Positions 1 through 8,935 of a DNA stretch of 64,000 bases are shown in pieces. The notes beneath the pieces were generated by a model, which searched no databases, had not been told where the DNA came from, and saw only the letters and a list, made by a program, of their open reading frames with translations. The translations under genes and the position numbers were made by a program. The first letter of the stretch is position 1. Each line of letters opens with the position of its first letter. Source of the stretch: Cellulomonas xylanilytica (GTDB lineage Bacteria; Actinomycetota; Actinomycetes; Actinomycetales; Cellulomonadaceae). The stretch covers positions 1 through 64,000 of the forward strand of contig NZ_BJUB01000012.1 in assembly GCF_007989805.1 (NCBI RefSeq). The letters are read 5' to 3'.

Positions 1-1
1 T

Positions 2-988
2 GCCGTGTTCGGGTTCGGCGTCGGAGCCGTGCCCGGCGGCGCGGCCGGTGCCATCGCCGGAGCCACGTTCGGGCTGAAGATCCTCGGCGTCGGGTTCACC
101 CTGGTCTCCGTCGGCGACTTCCTCGACGTCGTGGCCGACTGGGGCGAAGGCAAGATCGACGGCCAAGACCTCGTCAAGCAAGGCACCCTCGAGCTCGCCC
201 TGGCCATCACCTCCCTGATCGGCGTCGGCGTCGTCGGGAAGATCCTGCAGAAGACCCTCCAGCACCTGCCGGCCTCGTGGCGCAGCAAGCTCGACGAGTG
301 GCTCAAGCCGCTGACCGGCAAGGGGCCCGGCACCGACGCCGAGCAGTACGGACCGCTGCGCAACGGCGGCGCGTCAGGCCCGGGCTGGTCGCGCCAGCCC
401 GACGTCGAGCCGGACCCGCTCTACGGGCAGACCCGGCTCGACTTCGGCCCGCTCAACAGCCGGAGCCAGGTGCCGACGACCATCGACCCCGACATCCAGC
501 GGCTCGGCGGCGACCTGTCCGACCCGTGGGGCATCGACCCCGTCACCGGCCTGCCGTTCACCCAGCGCGAGTGGGAACGACGCTTCGTCGACGGCAGCGG
601 CTGGCCGCGCTGGCCCCCGAACCGCGGCGCCGTGCCGGGGTCGCGCATCGAGTTCACGGACGCCGACCGGTTCATGGAGGTCTACGGCGACCAGTTCGAC
701 CGCATCGGCCCGGAGTCGGGCGACTTCCTCGGCGTCCCCCCGGGAGCGACGTTCGGCGAGCGAGCCCTGCCGCCCGGGCACCTGAACCGCCCGGTGCACG
801 ACTACTCGTTCAGCGGGCACCTTCCTCCCGGTGTGACGATCGAGGTCTCGGAGATCGCGCCGGCCTTCGGCCGCCCCGGAGGGGGCATCCAGGTGCGCTT
901 CATGAACGGCGACACGGCGCTCACCGTCGACGAGATGCTGCCCGCCGCACCCGGTTCGACCAATCCCTTTGGGGGCATCCTGCAATGA
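2..988 (+). CDS. Polymorphic toxin with C-terminal TNT domain (5' end missing)
   Basis: The reading frame is open to the window edge, so this is the 3' part of a longer gene; 327 codons follow the first in-window GTG. The visible N-terminal part (about residues 1-90) is Gly/Ala-rich and hydrophobic, as in the pre-toxin regions of secreted toxins. From about residue 200 it matches the TNT family (tuberculosis necrotizing toxin, an NAD+ glycohydrolase): WPPNRG, then ERALPPG, a conserved Pro-x-His-x-Tyr segment (PVHDY), and a C-terminal GGGIQVRF whose Gln sits where the TNT catalytic Gln is expected. The stop overlaps the start of the next gene (ATGA), as in toxin-immunity pairs. It is probably exported by the type VII system encoded 12 kb downstream (inference). 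The missing N-terminus would show whether it has a WXG or LXG leader. Confidence 0.85.
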   Translation, partial: AVFGFGVGAVPGGAAGAIAGATFGLKILGVGFTLVSVGDFLDVVADWGEGKIDGQDLVKQGTLELALAITSLIGVGVVGKILQKTLQHLPASWRSKLDEWLKPLTGKGPGTDAEQYGPLRNGGASGPGWSRQPDVEPDPLYGQTRLDFGPLNSRSQVPTTIDPDIQRLGGDLSDPWGIDPVTGLPFTQREWERRFVDGSGWPRWPPNRGAVPGSRIEFTDADRFMEVYGDQFDRIGPESGDFLGVPPGATFGERALPPGHLNRPVHDYSFSGHLPPGVTIEVSEIAPAFGRPGGGIQVRFMNGDTALTVDEMLPAAPGSTNPFGGILQ

Positions 989-1488
989 CAGGCTTGGCGT
1001 TTCACGAGGAGGTCGTGCGCTTTCTCGACGGCGCACGGATCGACGTGCAGGTCCCGTCGGGGCCGTGGGCGGCGCTGATCACCGACGGCGAGGTCGGGTA
1101 CGCCGTATCCCTGGACGGCACGGTTCTCGTCGCGGAGTGGCGATCGCGCGGAGCGCTGTCCGGCGTGCGCATCCGGACCCCACGCCTGGACGTGCTCGAG
1201 CGGTTCGTCGTGATGACCTTCGCGAGCGACTGGCGCGGCCTGAACGGTCTGCCCCGGATCTCGACGTGGGGCGGACCCGCCTTCACGCCGGAGGGAGTCA
1301 GCGTCGTCCCGCACGACGGCGCCTTCGCCGTGACCGTCGTCGGGGAGCCGGAACCCGTCGCGTGGGGGATGAAGGAGGTCGAGGCCGCACGCCTCGCCCG
1401 GGTCGTCACCGCTCCCCTCGCCGAGATCACGACGTCGATCATGCAGGCCGACGGCGGACCCCTCTTCCGCGAGGACCGCAGCATCTGA
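985..1488 (+). CDS. Probable immunity protein for the TNT toxin
   Basis: This 167-residue protein starts at an ATG that overlaps the toxin stop codon by four bases, so it is translationally coupled to it. It has no signal peptide or membrane segment and is mixed alpha/beta in composition, fitting a cytoplasmic protein that binds the toxin. Small cytoplasmic proteins encoded directly after TNT domains are usually their immunity factors (known for CpnT/IFT and TNT homologues). I do not recognise a specific immunity family from the sequence, so the role rests on position, coupling and size. Confidence 0.7.
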   Translation: MTGLAFHEEVVRFLDGARIDVQVPSGPWAALITDGEVGYAVSLDGTVLVAEWRSRGALSGVRIRTPRLDVLERFVVMTFASDWRGLNGLPRISTWGGPAFTPEGVSVVPHDGAFAVTVVGEPEPVAWGMKEVEAARLARVVTAPLAEITTSIMQADGGPLFREDRSI

Positions 1489-1669
1489 CGCTGCTCCGGT
1501 CGACGAGATCAGACCTCCACACGGAGCGCCCGCAGGACTCGTCCGCGTCCCGCTGCGCTGGTCCGGTTGTGGATGGAGCCGACGTTCGGGTTCTCCGGTT
1601 CGACCCGGCAGCCGCCAACGCCACTCATATCCCGTGGCCGCACGAGATCCCCGTCCCGTGGAGCACACC

Positions 1670-2023
1670 ATGACAGTTCCGAGCACCACCTTGGTCCAGC
1701 TCGTGCGCGAGCTGACAACGTCCGACCCGTCGGGCCGCGGACTGGCGGCCGACGGCATCACCGATCTTGTGGGCGCGCTCGACGCCGGCCAGGCGCTCGT
1801 CGTGGCCCAGCTCATCGTGTGGCTGGCCGTCGACGAGGACGATGCCGTCGCGTTGGAGTCGCAGCTGAACGCGTTGGCGGAACTGGCCGCGAACGACCTC
1901 CTGCCGGCCGGCATCGCGGCGGAGGTCCGCGCCGTCCCTGAGTCGCGCCTGCAGGGCTCGTCGCTCGAGCACTACGAGTACCTGATGTCCGTGGTCGACG
2001 GGCCCGACCCTGCAACACCCTGA
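1670..2023 (+). CDS. Hypothetical protein, 117 aa
   Basis: Acidic, mainly helical protein starting MTVPSTTLVQ. The ATG at 1670 is preceded by GTGGAG about seven bases away; an upstream in-frame start at 1634 lacks comparable support. No membrane segment, signal peptide or recognised motif is visible. It lies 181 bases after the immunity gene on the same strand. It could be a further immunity or orphan accessory gene of the toxin locus, but nothing in the sequence proves this. The 1489-1669 gap holds no obvious gene. Confidence 0.6.
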   Translation: MTVPSTTLVQLVRELTTSDPSGRGLAADGITDLVGALDAGQALVVAQLIVWLAVDEDDAVALESQLNALAELAANDLLPAGIAAEVRAVPESRLQGSSLEHYEYLMSVVDGPDPATP

Positions 2024-2185
2024 TCCGGTGGCACTACGCCGGTCGACGTGGACGAGCTGGCGGTCGCTGTCGCACACGTCGAGCGCCCTGTCGGACGACT
2101 CGGCGCTGATCCCGGGACCAGCCGGCGGTGCCGGGAGCAAGTTCACCCAGACGTGCGGGGGTGGCTGCGCCGGACGGGTGGTTTC

Positions 2186-3154
2186 TCAGTCCGCCAGGGT
2201 CACGGTGCAGCGGACGTCGCCCAGCTCGAGCGTCGTGCCCGGGGCTATCTCGTGGCGGCTGCCGGGGTCGAGGCGCACGGGAGGCTCGGACAGGACGCGC
2301 GTGCCGTTGGTGGAGCGGCAGTCGGTGACGAACAGGCGGCCGTGGTCGTCGACGTCGATGAACGCGTGTGTCTTCGAGACCTGCATCCCCGGGCTGGCCA
2401 CGCGCACCGGGTGCCGGCCGTCGGCGGGCGCCGGGTCGCGGCCGAGGGAGACGCCGTCGGGTGCGGTGACGCTGGCCTGCGTGCTGAAGGTCAGGTGCAG
2501 CGAGCGGGCGCGGACGGCCGGGGCGGCACGACGTGCACGGGTGGGGCGTGGGGCCACCGGCTCAGGGTCGAGCCCCACGTCCAGCAGGCTCTCGAAGGAT
2601 GCAGGGCCGGACGCGCCGGAGCCCACCACGGCGGGCACGGGCGTCACGGGGACCACGGGAGGGGGCGCCGCGTCCACGAGCGTGGCGCGCAGCCGCTCGA
2701 TGAGCTCGTCGTCGGGGTGGACGAGGGTGTCGGCGTCGAGCACGGCGACGGGGACCAGCTCGACCCGGAGCGGCTCGAGGACCCCGCAGGAGGCGCAGGT
2801 CGTCGTGGTGACCTGCTGCGGGACGTCGCACCGGCGGCACGGGGACGCCTCGACAGGCGGCTCGGCGACGGCGTCGACCGTCCCGTCGTCGTGCGCCCCC
2901 CGGACCGTGCCGTCGGGGCTCACGGCGAGCTGCTGGGTGCCGAGGGAGTCGGTGATCTCGAGGCGGACGGGGCGGTGCACGGTGGTGGCGACGGCGACGC
3001 AGCGCGCGAGGACGCCGGCGCGGAGCCGCGCGACGGACGCCGCGGAGCACGCGTGGTCCACGTCGTTCACGCTGAGCGTCCCCGTGGCGTCGGTCCGCAG
3101 GTCGGCGCGGACGCGCGGCCACCGCGCGAGGACCTCGGGTCGCGTCCCCGTCAC
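2186..3154 (-). CDS. FHA domain protein with central zinc ribbon
   Basis: A 322-residue protein. About residues 100-125 hold two Cys pairs (CRRC and CASC), a zinc ribbon. The C-terminal 85 residues are a forkhead-associated phosphothreonine-binding domain with the expected SLGR, VSKTH and RSTNGT motifs. The N-terminal 90 residues are unassigned. The GTG start at 3154 has GGGAG six bases upstream and overlaps the stop of a 25-codon ORF (GTGA). FHA proteins next to type VII and Tad systems commonly read Ser/Thr-kinase signals; here it faces the Tad operon divergently, so a role in that locus is plausible but inferred. No transmembrane segment is visible. Confidence 0.85.
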   Translation of the reverse strand: MTGTRPEVLARWPRVRADLRTDATGTLSVNDVDHACSAASVARLRAGVLARCVAVATTVHRPVRLEITDSLGTQQLAVSPDGTVRGAHDDGTVDAVAEPPVEASPCRRCDVPQQVTTTTCASCGVLEPLRVELVPVAVLDADTLVHPDDELIERLRATLVDAAPPPVVPVTPVPAVVGSGASGPASFESLLDVGLDPEPVAPRPTRARRAAPAVRARSLHLTFSTQASVTAPDGVSLGRDPAPADGRHPVRVASPGMQVSKTHAFIDVDDHGRLFVTDCRSTNGTRVLSEPPVRLDPGSRHEIAPGTTLELGDVRCTVTLAD

Positions 3155-3228
3155 GGTGCACTCCCGTCGAGGAGCGCCGGGACCGGGCCGTGCGGCGTGC
3201 GCGGGTCCTGCCGGGTGGCTGCGGACAT
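3151..3228 (-). CDS. 25-codon upstream ORF coupled to the FHA gene
   Basis: An ATG at 3228 with a good ribosome site (AGGAGA, seven bases away) opens a 25-codon ORF beginning MSAATRQDP and ending at a TGA that overlaps the GTG start of the FHA gene. It is rich in Pro, Ala and Thr and has no transmembrane potential. It could be a coupling leader that controls FHA translation. The alternative is that the true FHA start lies elsewhere and the ORF is incidental; the strong ribosome site argues against that. Confidence 0.5.
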   Translation of the reverse strand: MSAATRQDPRTPHGPVPALLDGSAP

Positions 3229-3457
3229 CGTGCTCTCCTGTCGTGCGTGCGTGGGCGTGGTGCCGGACCGGTCGTCCCCAGGGCGCCACCCGCGCGCGGG
3301 GAGCCAGGACCGCTCGTCGACGCCCGATCGTAACCGTGCCCTCCGCTCCCTGGCGCCCGAGGTGCCCGACTTCGCCCGGGTCCCACGCCCAGGTTCGCCT
3401 ATAGTCGTGCGGACCTTGGTCTGAGGCTGGACGAGCGTGAGGTACGGACCCCCGAGC

Positions 3458-4186
3458 ATGACGGTGAACACGAGCACGAGCGCGCCCGACGGCGCCCAGG
3501 ACCGGCGGCGCGCCCGCGAGGACCGCGGCCTCAAGCCCGCGAGCGCAGCGGCCCGCACGGACCGGCTGCCCCCGGCGCCGCGCGAACGCCGGCCACTTCT
3601 GGCCGCCTTCGCGGTGCTGCTCATCGTCGGCGGCGCCGCCGCTGCGGGCCTCCTCGCGGTGCGCTCCGACACCCGGGTCCCGGTGCTGATCGCGGCGCGG
3701 GACATCGCGGTCGGCCAGGAGATCACCGCGGACGACGTGTCCACCACGCAGGTCGCGTCCGAGGGCACGCTGCTGATCCCCGCGTCGCAGGAGGACCTGG
3801 TCGTCGGGCAGTTCGCGGACATCACCGTGACCAAGGGCCAGCTGCTCGACACGACCATGCTGACCACGACCCGCACGCTGCAGGAGGGCAAGGTCGCCGT
3901 CGGCGCCTCGCTCGCCGAGGGTCGTGCGCCGGCCTCGGGACTGGTCGCCGGCGACATCGTGCAGCTCGTCCGGGTCACGGAGGGCAAGGGCACGGTGATG
4001 GTGCCGAACGCCCTGGTCAGCTCGACGTCCGGGACCGACGAGGAGTCCACCACCGGCTCGGGCGCGACGACCGTGACGTTCATCGTCGACGCGGGCGAGG
4101 GCGCGGCCATCGCCGGTGTCGCGGCCGAGGGGCAGCTCTCCGCCGTGCTCGTCACCCGCGGGGCGCCCCTCGACGGGGAGGGCTGA
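3458..4186 (+). CDS. SAF-domain (CpaB/RcpC-like) Tad pilus protein
   Basis: A 242-residue protein with a basic Arg-rich N-terminus, one transmembrane segment (about residues 42-63, RPLLAAFAVLLIVGG onward) and an extracytoplasmic SAF domain (about residues 68-135: VPVLIAARDIAVGQEIT). CpaB proteins support pilus assembly at the membrane. Start choice is uncertain: GTG at 3437 has GAGG ten bases upstream, while the ATG at 3458 is more typical of the family. It is the first gene of the Tad operon and is followed one base later by the CpaE-like gene. Confidence 0.8.
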   Translation: MTVNTSTSAPDGAQDRRRAREDRGLKPASAAARTDRLPPAPRERRPLLAAFAVLLIVGGAAAAGLLAVRSDTRVPVLIAARDIAVGQEITADDVSTTQVASEGTLLIPASQEDLVVGQFADITVTKGQLLDTTMLTTTRTLQEGKVAVGASLAEGRAPASGLVAGDIVQLVRVTEGKGTVMVPNALVSSTSGTDEESTTGSGATTVTFIVDAGEGAAIAGVAAEGQLSAVLVTRGAPLDGEG

Positions 4187-4187
4187 C

Positions 4188-4967
4188 GTGCTGGTCGCGT
4201 TCGGCTCCGCCAAGGGTGCACCGGGCGTCACGACGACCGCGCGCGTGATGGCGAGCGTCTGGCCCGCCGAGGTCGTCCTGGTCGACGCCGACCCGGCAGG
4301 CGGCGACGTGTCGCTGCTGGCCCGGACCCCGGACCGTACGGCGCTCGACCCCGAGCGGGGGCTGCTCTCGCTCGCGGCTGACGCCCGCCGCGGGCTGGTC
4401 CAGGGCGGTGTCGGTGAGCACCTCCAGCAGATCGAGGGCGGCCTGGACGTGCTGTGCGGGGTCTCGACGCCCGAGCAGATGACCGGGATCGCCTCGGTGT
4501 GGCCGGCGCTCGCCGGTGAGCTGGCGACCGTGCGCGGCACCGACGTGATCGTCGACTGCGGTCGCGTGGCCGCGTCGAGCCCCGTGCTCCCGGTCGCACT
4601 GTCGGCGGACGTGCTCGTGCTCGTCGCCCGGCCGCGGCTCGAGTCCTTCGCCCACCTGCGCGAGCGGCTGCGCTGGCTCGCGCACCTCCAGGACACCACC
4701 GCGCGCGTGCCGGCGGTCGGGGTCGTCCTCGTGGCCGACGACCGCGACAAGCGCTCGCTCAGCGACCTCGGGCAGCTCCTCGCCCACGAGCGCCTCCCGG
4801 CGACCGTGCTCGGGCAGGTCGCGCTCGACGAGAAGGCCGCCGACGTCGTCGCGGGCCGGCTCGAGCGCCCGATCGTCCGCTCCCTGCTCGTCCGCTCCGT
4901 CCGGCAGCTCGTCGAGCCGGTGGCCGCCCTCGCCGCCAGCCGCGGCGCCGTCCGCAGACCCGCCTGA
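4188..4967 (+). CDS. CpaE/TadZ-like ParA-family protein with altered P loop
   Basis: A 259-residue protein of the ParA/MinD fold. The N-terminal motif reads SAKGAPGVTTTA, so the deviant-Walker signature Lys is kept but the P-loop Lys of the usual KGGxGKT is Val. A Walker A' type segment follows (VVLVDADPAGGD). TadZ/CpaE proteins position the Tad machinery at the membrane and often have degenerate ATPase sites. The GTG start has GGGAGGG seven bases upstream. It lies between the SAF gene and the CpaF ATPase. Confidence 0.8.
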   Translation: MLVAFGSAKGAPGVTTTARVMASVWPAEVVLVDADPAGGDVSLLARTPDRTALDPERGLLSLAADARRGLVQGGVGEHLQQIEGGLDVLCGVSTPEQMTGIASVWPALAGELATVRGTDVIVDCGRVAASSPVLPVALSADVLVLVARPRLESFAHLRERLRWLAHLQDTTARVPAVGVVLVADDRDKRSLSDLGQLLAHERLPATVLGQVALDEKAADVVAGRLERPIVRSLLVRSVRQLVEPVAALAASRGAVRRPA

Positions 4968-4978
4968 AGGAGGGGATC

Positions 4979-6292
4979 ATGGCTGTTGACCAGGGACTCG
5001 TCCGACGCCTCCGCGAGGAGGTCGCGGACATCCTCGCGCGGCAGCGCCGCGACGACGCCGCCAGCGGGCTCCCCGCGATGTCCGGAGAGGACGAGCGGCA
5101 GTTCGCCCGGGCCGTCATCAACCGCGTGCTCGACGGGTACGCCCGCGACGAGGTCAGCGCGGGACGCACGCCGCCGTCACCCGTCGACGAGGAGGACGTC
5201 GCCGCCGGCATCCACGCGGCGCTGTTCGGCGTCGGCCGGCTGCAGCCGCTGCTCGACGACCGCGAGGTCGAGAACATCGACATCAACGGGTACGACAACG
5301 TCTTCGTCCAGTACGCCGACGGCCGCGAGGCCCGCATGCCTCCGGTGGCGGACTCCGACGACGAGCTCATCGAGCTGGTGCAGATCCTCGGTGCGTACTC
5401 GGGCCTGTCGAGCCGCCCGTTCGACTCCGCCAACCCGCAGCTCGACATCCGCCTGCCCGACGGCAGCCGCATGTCCGCGGTCATGGACGTGTGCGCGCGG
5501 CCGTCGATCTCGATCCGTCGTGCCCGGCTGTCGCGCGTCCACCTCGACGACATGGTGCGCTTCGGCTCGATGACCAACGAGGTGGCCGCGTTCCTGTCCG
5601 CCGCCGTCGCCGCGCGCAAGAACATCATGATCGCGGGGGCCACCAACGCCGGGAAGACCACCCTGCTGCGGGCGCTGGCCAACGAGATCCGGCCGCACGA
5701 GCGCCTCATCACGGTCGAGCGCGCCCTGGAGCTGGGGCTCGGCGAGTTCCCGGACCTGCACCCGAACGTCGTGTCCTTCGAGGAGCGCCTGCCCAACTCC
5801 GAGGGCAACGGCATGATCTCGATGGCCGCGCTCGTGCGGCGCAGCCTGCGCATGAACCCCAGCCGCGTGATCGTCGGCGAGGTGCTCGGCGACGAGATCG
5901 TCACCATGCTGAACGCGATGAGCCAGGGCAACGACGGCTCGTTGTCGACGATCCACGCGAACAGCTCGATCGAGGTGTTCAACCGCATCTCGACGTACGC
6001 GATCCAGTCCACGGAACGGCTGCCGGTCGAGGCGACGATGATGCTCATCGCGGGCGCCATCGACTTCGTCGTGTTCGTGCAGAAGCAGAACGACTTCCAC
6101 AGCGGGGGCCGCCTGCGCCGGTTCGTCGCGAGCATCCGTGAGGTCAACGGCATCGACGGACGCGTGCTGTCGAGCGAGATCTTCGCGTCCGGACCCGACG
6201 GCGTCGCCGTGCCTGCCGCGCCGATCGCCTGCATCGACGACCTCGCCGCCGTCGGGTACCAGCCCGGCTTCGCGTACTCGCAGGGGATCTGA
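4979..6292 (+). CDS. CpaF/TadA-family secretion ATPase
   Basis: A 437-residue ATPase that powers Flp pilus assembly. Visible motifs: P loop GATNAGKTT at about 220-228, a Walker B-like VIVGEVLGDE, and STIHANS, all typical of TadA. The N-terminal about 180 residues form the usual helical and sensor region ending NPQLDIRLPDGSRMS. The ATG start has AAGGAGGGG immediately upstream. The stop overlaps the next ATG (TGATG), so the TadB gene is coupled. Confidence 0.93.
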   Translation: MAVDQGLVRRLREEVADILARQRRDDAASGLPAMSGEDERQFARAVINRVLDGYARDEVSAGRTPPSPVDEEDVAAGIHAALFGVGRLQPLLDDREVENIDINGYDNVFVQYADGREARMPPVADSDDELIELVQILGAYSGLSSRPFDSANPQLDIRLPDGSRMSAVMDVCARPSISIRRARLSRVHLDDMVRFGSMTNEVAAFLSAAVAARKNIMIAGATNAGKTTLLRALANEIRPHERLITVERALELGLGEFPDLHPNVVSFEERLPNSEGNGMISMAALVRRSLRMNPSRVIVGEVLGDEIVTMLNAMSQGNDGSLSTIHANSSIEVFNRISTYAIQSTERLPVEATMMLIAGAIDFVVFVQKQNDFHSGGRLRRFVASIREVNGIDGRVLSSEIFASGPDGVAVPAAPIACIDDLAAVGYQPGFAYSQGI

Positions 6293-7266
6293 TGTCTCCG
6301 TCGACGCTCTTCATCGTCCTGCTCGGCGGCCTCGTGGGCGTCGGGGTCGTGGTGCTCCTCGTGGCGATGCGTCCGCGTCCCGAGGAGCACGGCGTCGTCA
6401 AGCACGGCGGCCCGTCGCTCGTCCAGCGGATCGGTCGCCGCGGTCTGCTCGCGGCGGGCGTCGCGCTGGTCGTCCTGCTGATCACCCAGTGGCCCGTCGC
6501 GGCGCTCGGCGCGGCCGCGGTCGTGCTGTCGTGGGACTCGCTCTTCGGCGGCGCCCGGGCCGAGCGGCAGGCGATGGCACGCATCGAGGGCCTCGCGTCG
6601 TGGACGGAGTCGCTGCGCGACACCATCGCCGGTGCCGTGGGTCTGGAGCAGGCGATCCCCGCGACCGTCTACGCCTCGTCCCCGGCGATCCAGCCGCAGC
6701 TGCGGCTGCTCGTCGACCGCCTGCGCGTCCGCGTGCCGCTCCCCACGGCGTTGCAGCGCCTGGCGGACGACCTCGACGACCCGAGCGCGGACCTGATCGT
6801 CGCGTCGCTCATCCTCAACGCCCGCCTGCGCGGTCCCGGCCTGCGCCAGGTCCTCACCTCGCTGTCGGAGTCCGCTCGCGCGGAGCTGGACATGCGTCAG
6901 CGCGTGGCAGCCGGCCGCAGCTCGACCCGGCGGTCCGCGCAGATCGTCATGCTCTTCTCGCTGGGCGTGATCCTGCTCATCTCCATCGCCAGCCCGGACT
7001 ACGTCGCCCCGTACTCGTCGCCCACCGGACAGCTCGTGCTGTTCATCGTGATCGGCCTGTTCGGCGCGGGGTTCTGGTGGATGAAGCGCCTGTCGGGCGT
7101 CGACGTGCCGGAGCGCTTCCTCGTCGCGACGCCCGAACGGATGGCGATGTCGACGCCCACCCGGACCCCGGACCGCGCACCGGCGCCCGCGCCCGGCACC
7201 ATCGCGACGGCACCACTGTCTCCGCCGGCGTCCGCGCTGCGCCCGTCGACGGAGAAGCCGCTGTGA
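6292..7266 (+). CDS. TadB-like inner membrane platform protein (T2SS F family)
   Basis: A 324-residue membrane protein with two N-terminal hydrophobic segments (about residues 5-25 and 45-80) and one or two near 225-265, around a cytoplasmic helical T2SS-F domain (ARIEGLASWTESLRDTIAG onward). The C-terminal tail is Pro/Thr-rich. TadB and TadC form the membrane platform that couples the ATPase to pilin extrusion. Start and stop codons overlap both neighbours. Confidence 0.88.
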   Translation: MSPSTLFIVLLGGLVGVGVVVLLVAMRPRPEEHGVVKHGGPSLVQRIGRRGLLAAGVALVVLLITQWPVAALGAAAVVLSWDSLFGGARAERQAMARIEGLASWTESLRDTIAGAVGLEQAIPATVYASSPAIQPQLRLLVDRLRVRVPLPTALQRLADDLDDPSADLIVASLILNARLRGPGLRQVLTSLSESARAELDMRQRVAAGRSSTRRSAQIVMLFSLGVILLISIASPDYVAPYSSPTGQLVLFIVIGLFGAGFWWMKRLSGVDVPERFLVATPERMAMSTPTRTPDRAPAPAPGTIATAPLSPPASALRPSTEKPL

Positions 7267-8183
7267 CCGGCGTCCTGGTCGCGGGCGCCATCATCGGGCT
7301 CGGCCTGCTCATCCTTGTGCTCGTGCTCATCCCGCCGGCCTCGCACGCCGGCAGCGCGCTCGCACGGCTCGACCAGGAGCGGCTCCAGGGCCGCGCCCGG
7401 GCGGCTGTCCTCGGCCTCGACTCGAACGGGTCCCAGACGCCGGCGTGGCAGCAGTCGATCGGACGCCGTGCGACGAGCGGGGTCACCGCGGCCGGCTTCG
7501 AGCTGCGGCCGCTGCGGTCCGACCTGGCGATCGTCGGCCTCACCCTCGACGCGTTCCTGGCGCGGTCGGTGATCGCCGGGGTGGTCGGCCTCCTCGTGCC
7601 GCTCGTGCTCGGCGCCGTCGCGACGGTCCTCCGGCTCGACGTGAACCTGTCCATCCCGCTGATCCTGTCGCTCGTCATCGCGCTGATCGCCATGTTCGTG
7701 CCGTGGATGGCGCTGCGGTCCGCCGCTGCGGAGCGTCGGCGCGACTTCCGGCACGTCGTCGGGTCGTTCCTCGACCTCGTCGCGATGAGCCTCGCGGGCG
7801 GGCGCGGCGTCCCCGAGGCGCTGCAGGGGGCGTCGGAGCTCAGCGACGGCTGGGCGATGGTCCGGATCCGCAACGCGCTCGGGGAGGCCCGCCTGCGCGG
7901 TGCGACCCCCTGGGCGGCGCTCGGCGCGCTCGGTGAGGAGCTGCAGGTCGACGAGCTGCGCGACCTCGCCGCGGCCCTGGCGCTCGTCGCCGAGGACGGT
8001 GCCAAGGTGCGCGACTCGCTCTCGGCGCGCGCGGGGTCGATGCGGCGCCGCGAGCTGGCCGAGGCGGAGGGCAAGGCCGGCGAGAGCTCGGAGTCGATGC
8101 TCGTCGCGCAGCTGCTCCTCGCGGTCGGGTTCCTCGTGTTCCTGGTGTACCCAGCGATCGTGACAGTCATGATGCCCGGGTAA
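7263..8183 (+). CDS. TadC-like inner membrane platform protein (T2SS F family)
   Basis: A 306-residue protein starting at a GTG that overlaps the TadB stop (GTGA). It has an N-terminal membrane segment (VLVAGAIIGLGLLILVLVLI), two central segments at about 100-145 and one near the C-terminus (LLAVGFLVFLVYPAIVTVMM), flanking a T2SS-F helical domain (VVGSFLDLVAMSLAGGRGVPEAL). Paired with TadB in the same operon. Confidence 0.88.
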   Translation: MTGVLVAGAIIGLGLLILVLVLIPPASHAGSALARLDQERLQGRARAAVLGLDSNGSQTPAWQQSIGRRATSGVTAAGFELRPLRSDLAIVGLTLDAFLARSVIAGVVGLLVPLVLGAVATVLRLDVNLSIPLILSLVIALIAMFVPWMALRSAAAERRRDFRHVVGSFLDLVAMSLAGGRGVPEALQGASELSDGWAMVRIRNALGEARLRGATPWAALGALGEELQVDELRDLAAALALVAEDGAKVRDSLSARAGSMRRRELAEAEGKAGESSESMLVAQLLLAVGFLVFLVYPAIVTVMMPG

Positions 8184-8247
8184 TATCTGCCCGGCTCAGC
8201 CGGAACTCATCAGCTCGTGCCCGACGACGGAAGGACCGGAAGACCCC

Positions 8248-8469
8248 ATGAACTTCTCCCCCACCAGCCCGATGGTCTACCTCGGGACGGAGCTGCGCCG
8301 CCGCTGGGCGCGCGTGCGCGCGACCGAGGACCTCGGCGCCTCCGCCATCGAGTGGGTCATCATCACGGGGATCCTCGTGGCGATCGCGGTGGCGATCGGC
8401 GCCGTGATCTTCAACCTCATCAACAACGAGGCGAACTCGATCGTCATCCCGGACGCCCCCGGGCCGTGA
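8248..8469 (+). CDS. Flp-like small membrane pilin candidate
   Basis: A 73-residue protein. Residues 1-27 are soluble and contain a basic stretch; then comes GASAIEWVIITGILVAIAV, a hydrophobic helix preceded by an acidic residue and containing Glu, like the processed N-terminus of Flp/TadE-type prepilins. Position directly after TadC is where the pilin gene normally sits. The ATG is preceded by GGAAGACCCC. It may be the major subunit of the pilus. Confidence 0.75.
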   Translation: MNFSPTSPMVYLGTELRRRWARVRATEDLGASAIEWVIITGILVAIAVAIGAVIFNLINNEANSIVIPDAPGP

Positions 8470-8909
8470 TCACGTCCCGCCGTCGCCGCATGAGGGAGGC
8501 CCTCCGTCGCGCCGCGGAGCGCGTCCGGCGCGACGACGGTGCGAGCTCGATCGAGCTCGTCCTCTACACGCCGGTCCTCATGCTGGTCATCTTCCTGACC
8601 ATCCAGTTCGCGCTGACCTGGTACGGCAACGAGGTCGCGGGGGCCGTCGCCCGCGAGACCGCGCGGGTGGTCCGCGTGGGCGGCGGCACGCCGCAGTCGG
8701 TGGCTGACGCGCGCACGCACGCGCGGAACTACACCGCGGCCGTCGGCGGGACGTCGTTCCGTGACCTGCAGGTCCAGATCACGCAGCCCGACGACCAGAC
8801 GGTGCGGGTGACCGTCTCCGGCCGGGCGCTCGAGATCGTCGACGGGTTCGCACCGCGGGTGTCCGCCACGGTGCAGGGGCCGATCGAGCAGTTCCGCCCC
8901 GACGCGTGA
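8466..8909 (+). CDS. TadE-like pseudopilin
   Basis: A protein of 147 residues if it begins at the GTG overlapping the previous stop (GTGA); an in-frame ATG at 8490 is the alternative. After a short Arg-rich segment it has DDGASSIELVLYTPVLMLVI, the classic TadE N-terminal helix with Glu five residues from the cleavage point, followed by an exported domain. TadE proteins are minor pseudopilins. Confidence 0.85.
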   Translation: MITSRRRRMREALRRAAERVRRDDGASSIELVLYTPVLMLVIFLTIQFALTWYGNEVAGAVARETARVVRVGGGTPQSVADARTHARNYTAAVGGTSFRDLQVQITQPDDQTVRVTVSGRALEIVDGFAPRVSATVQGPIEQFRPDA

Positions 8910-8935
8910 GCGCCGGGCACCAGGGAGGAGCCGAG

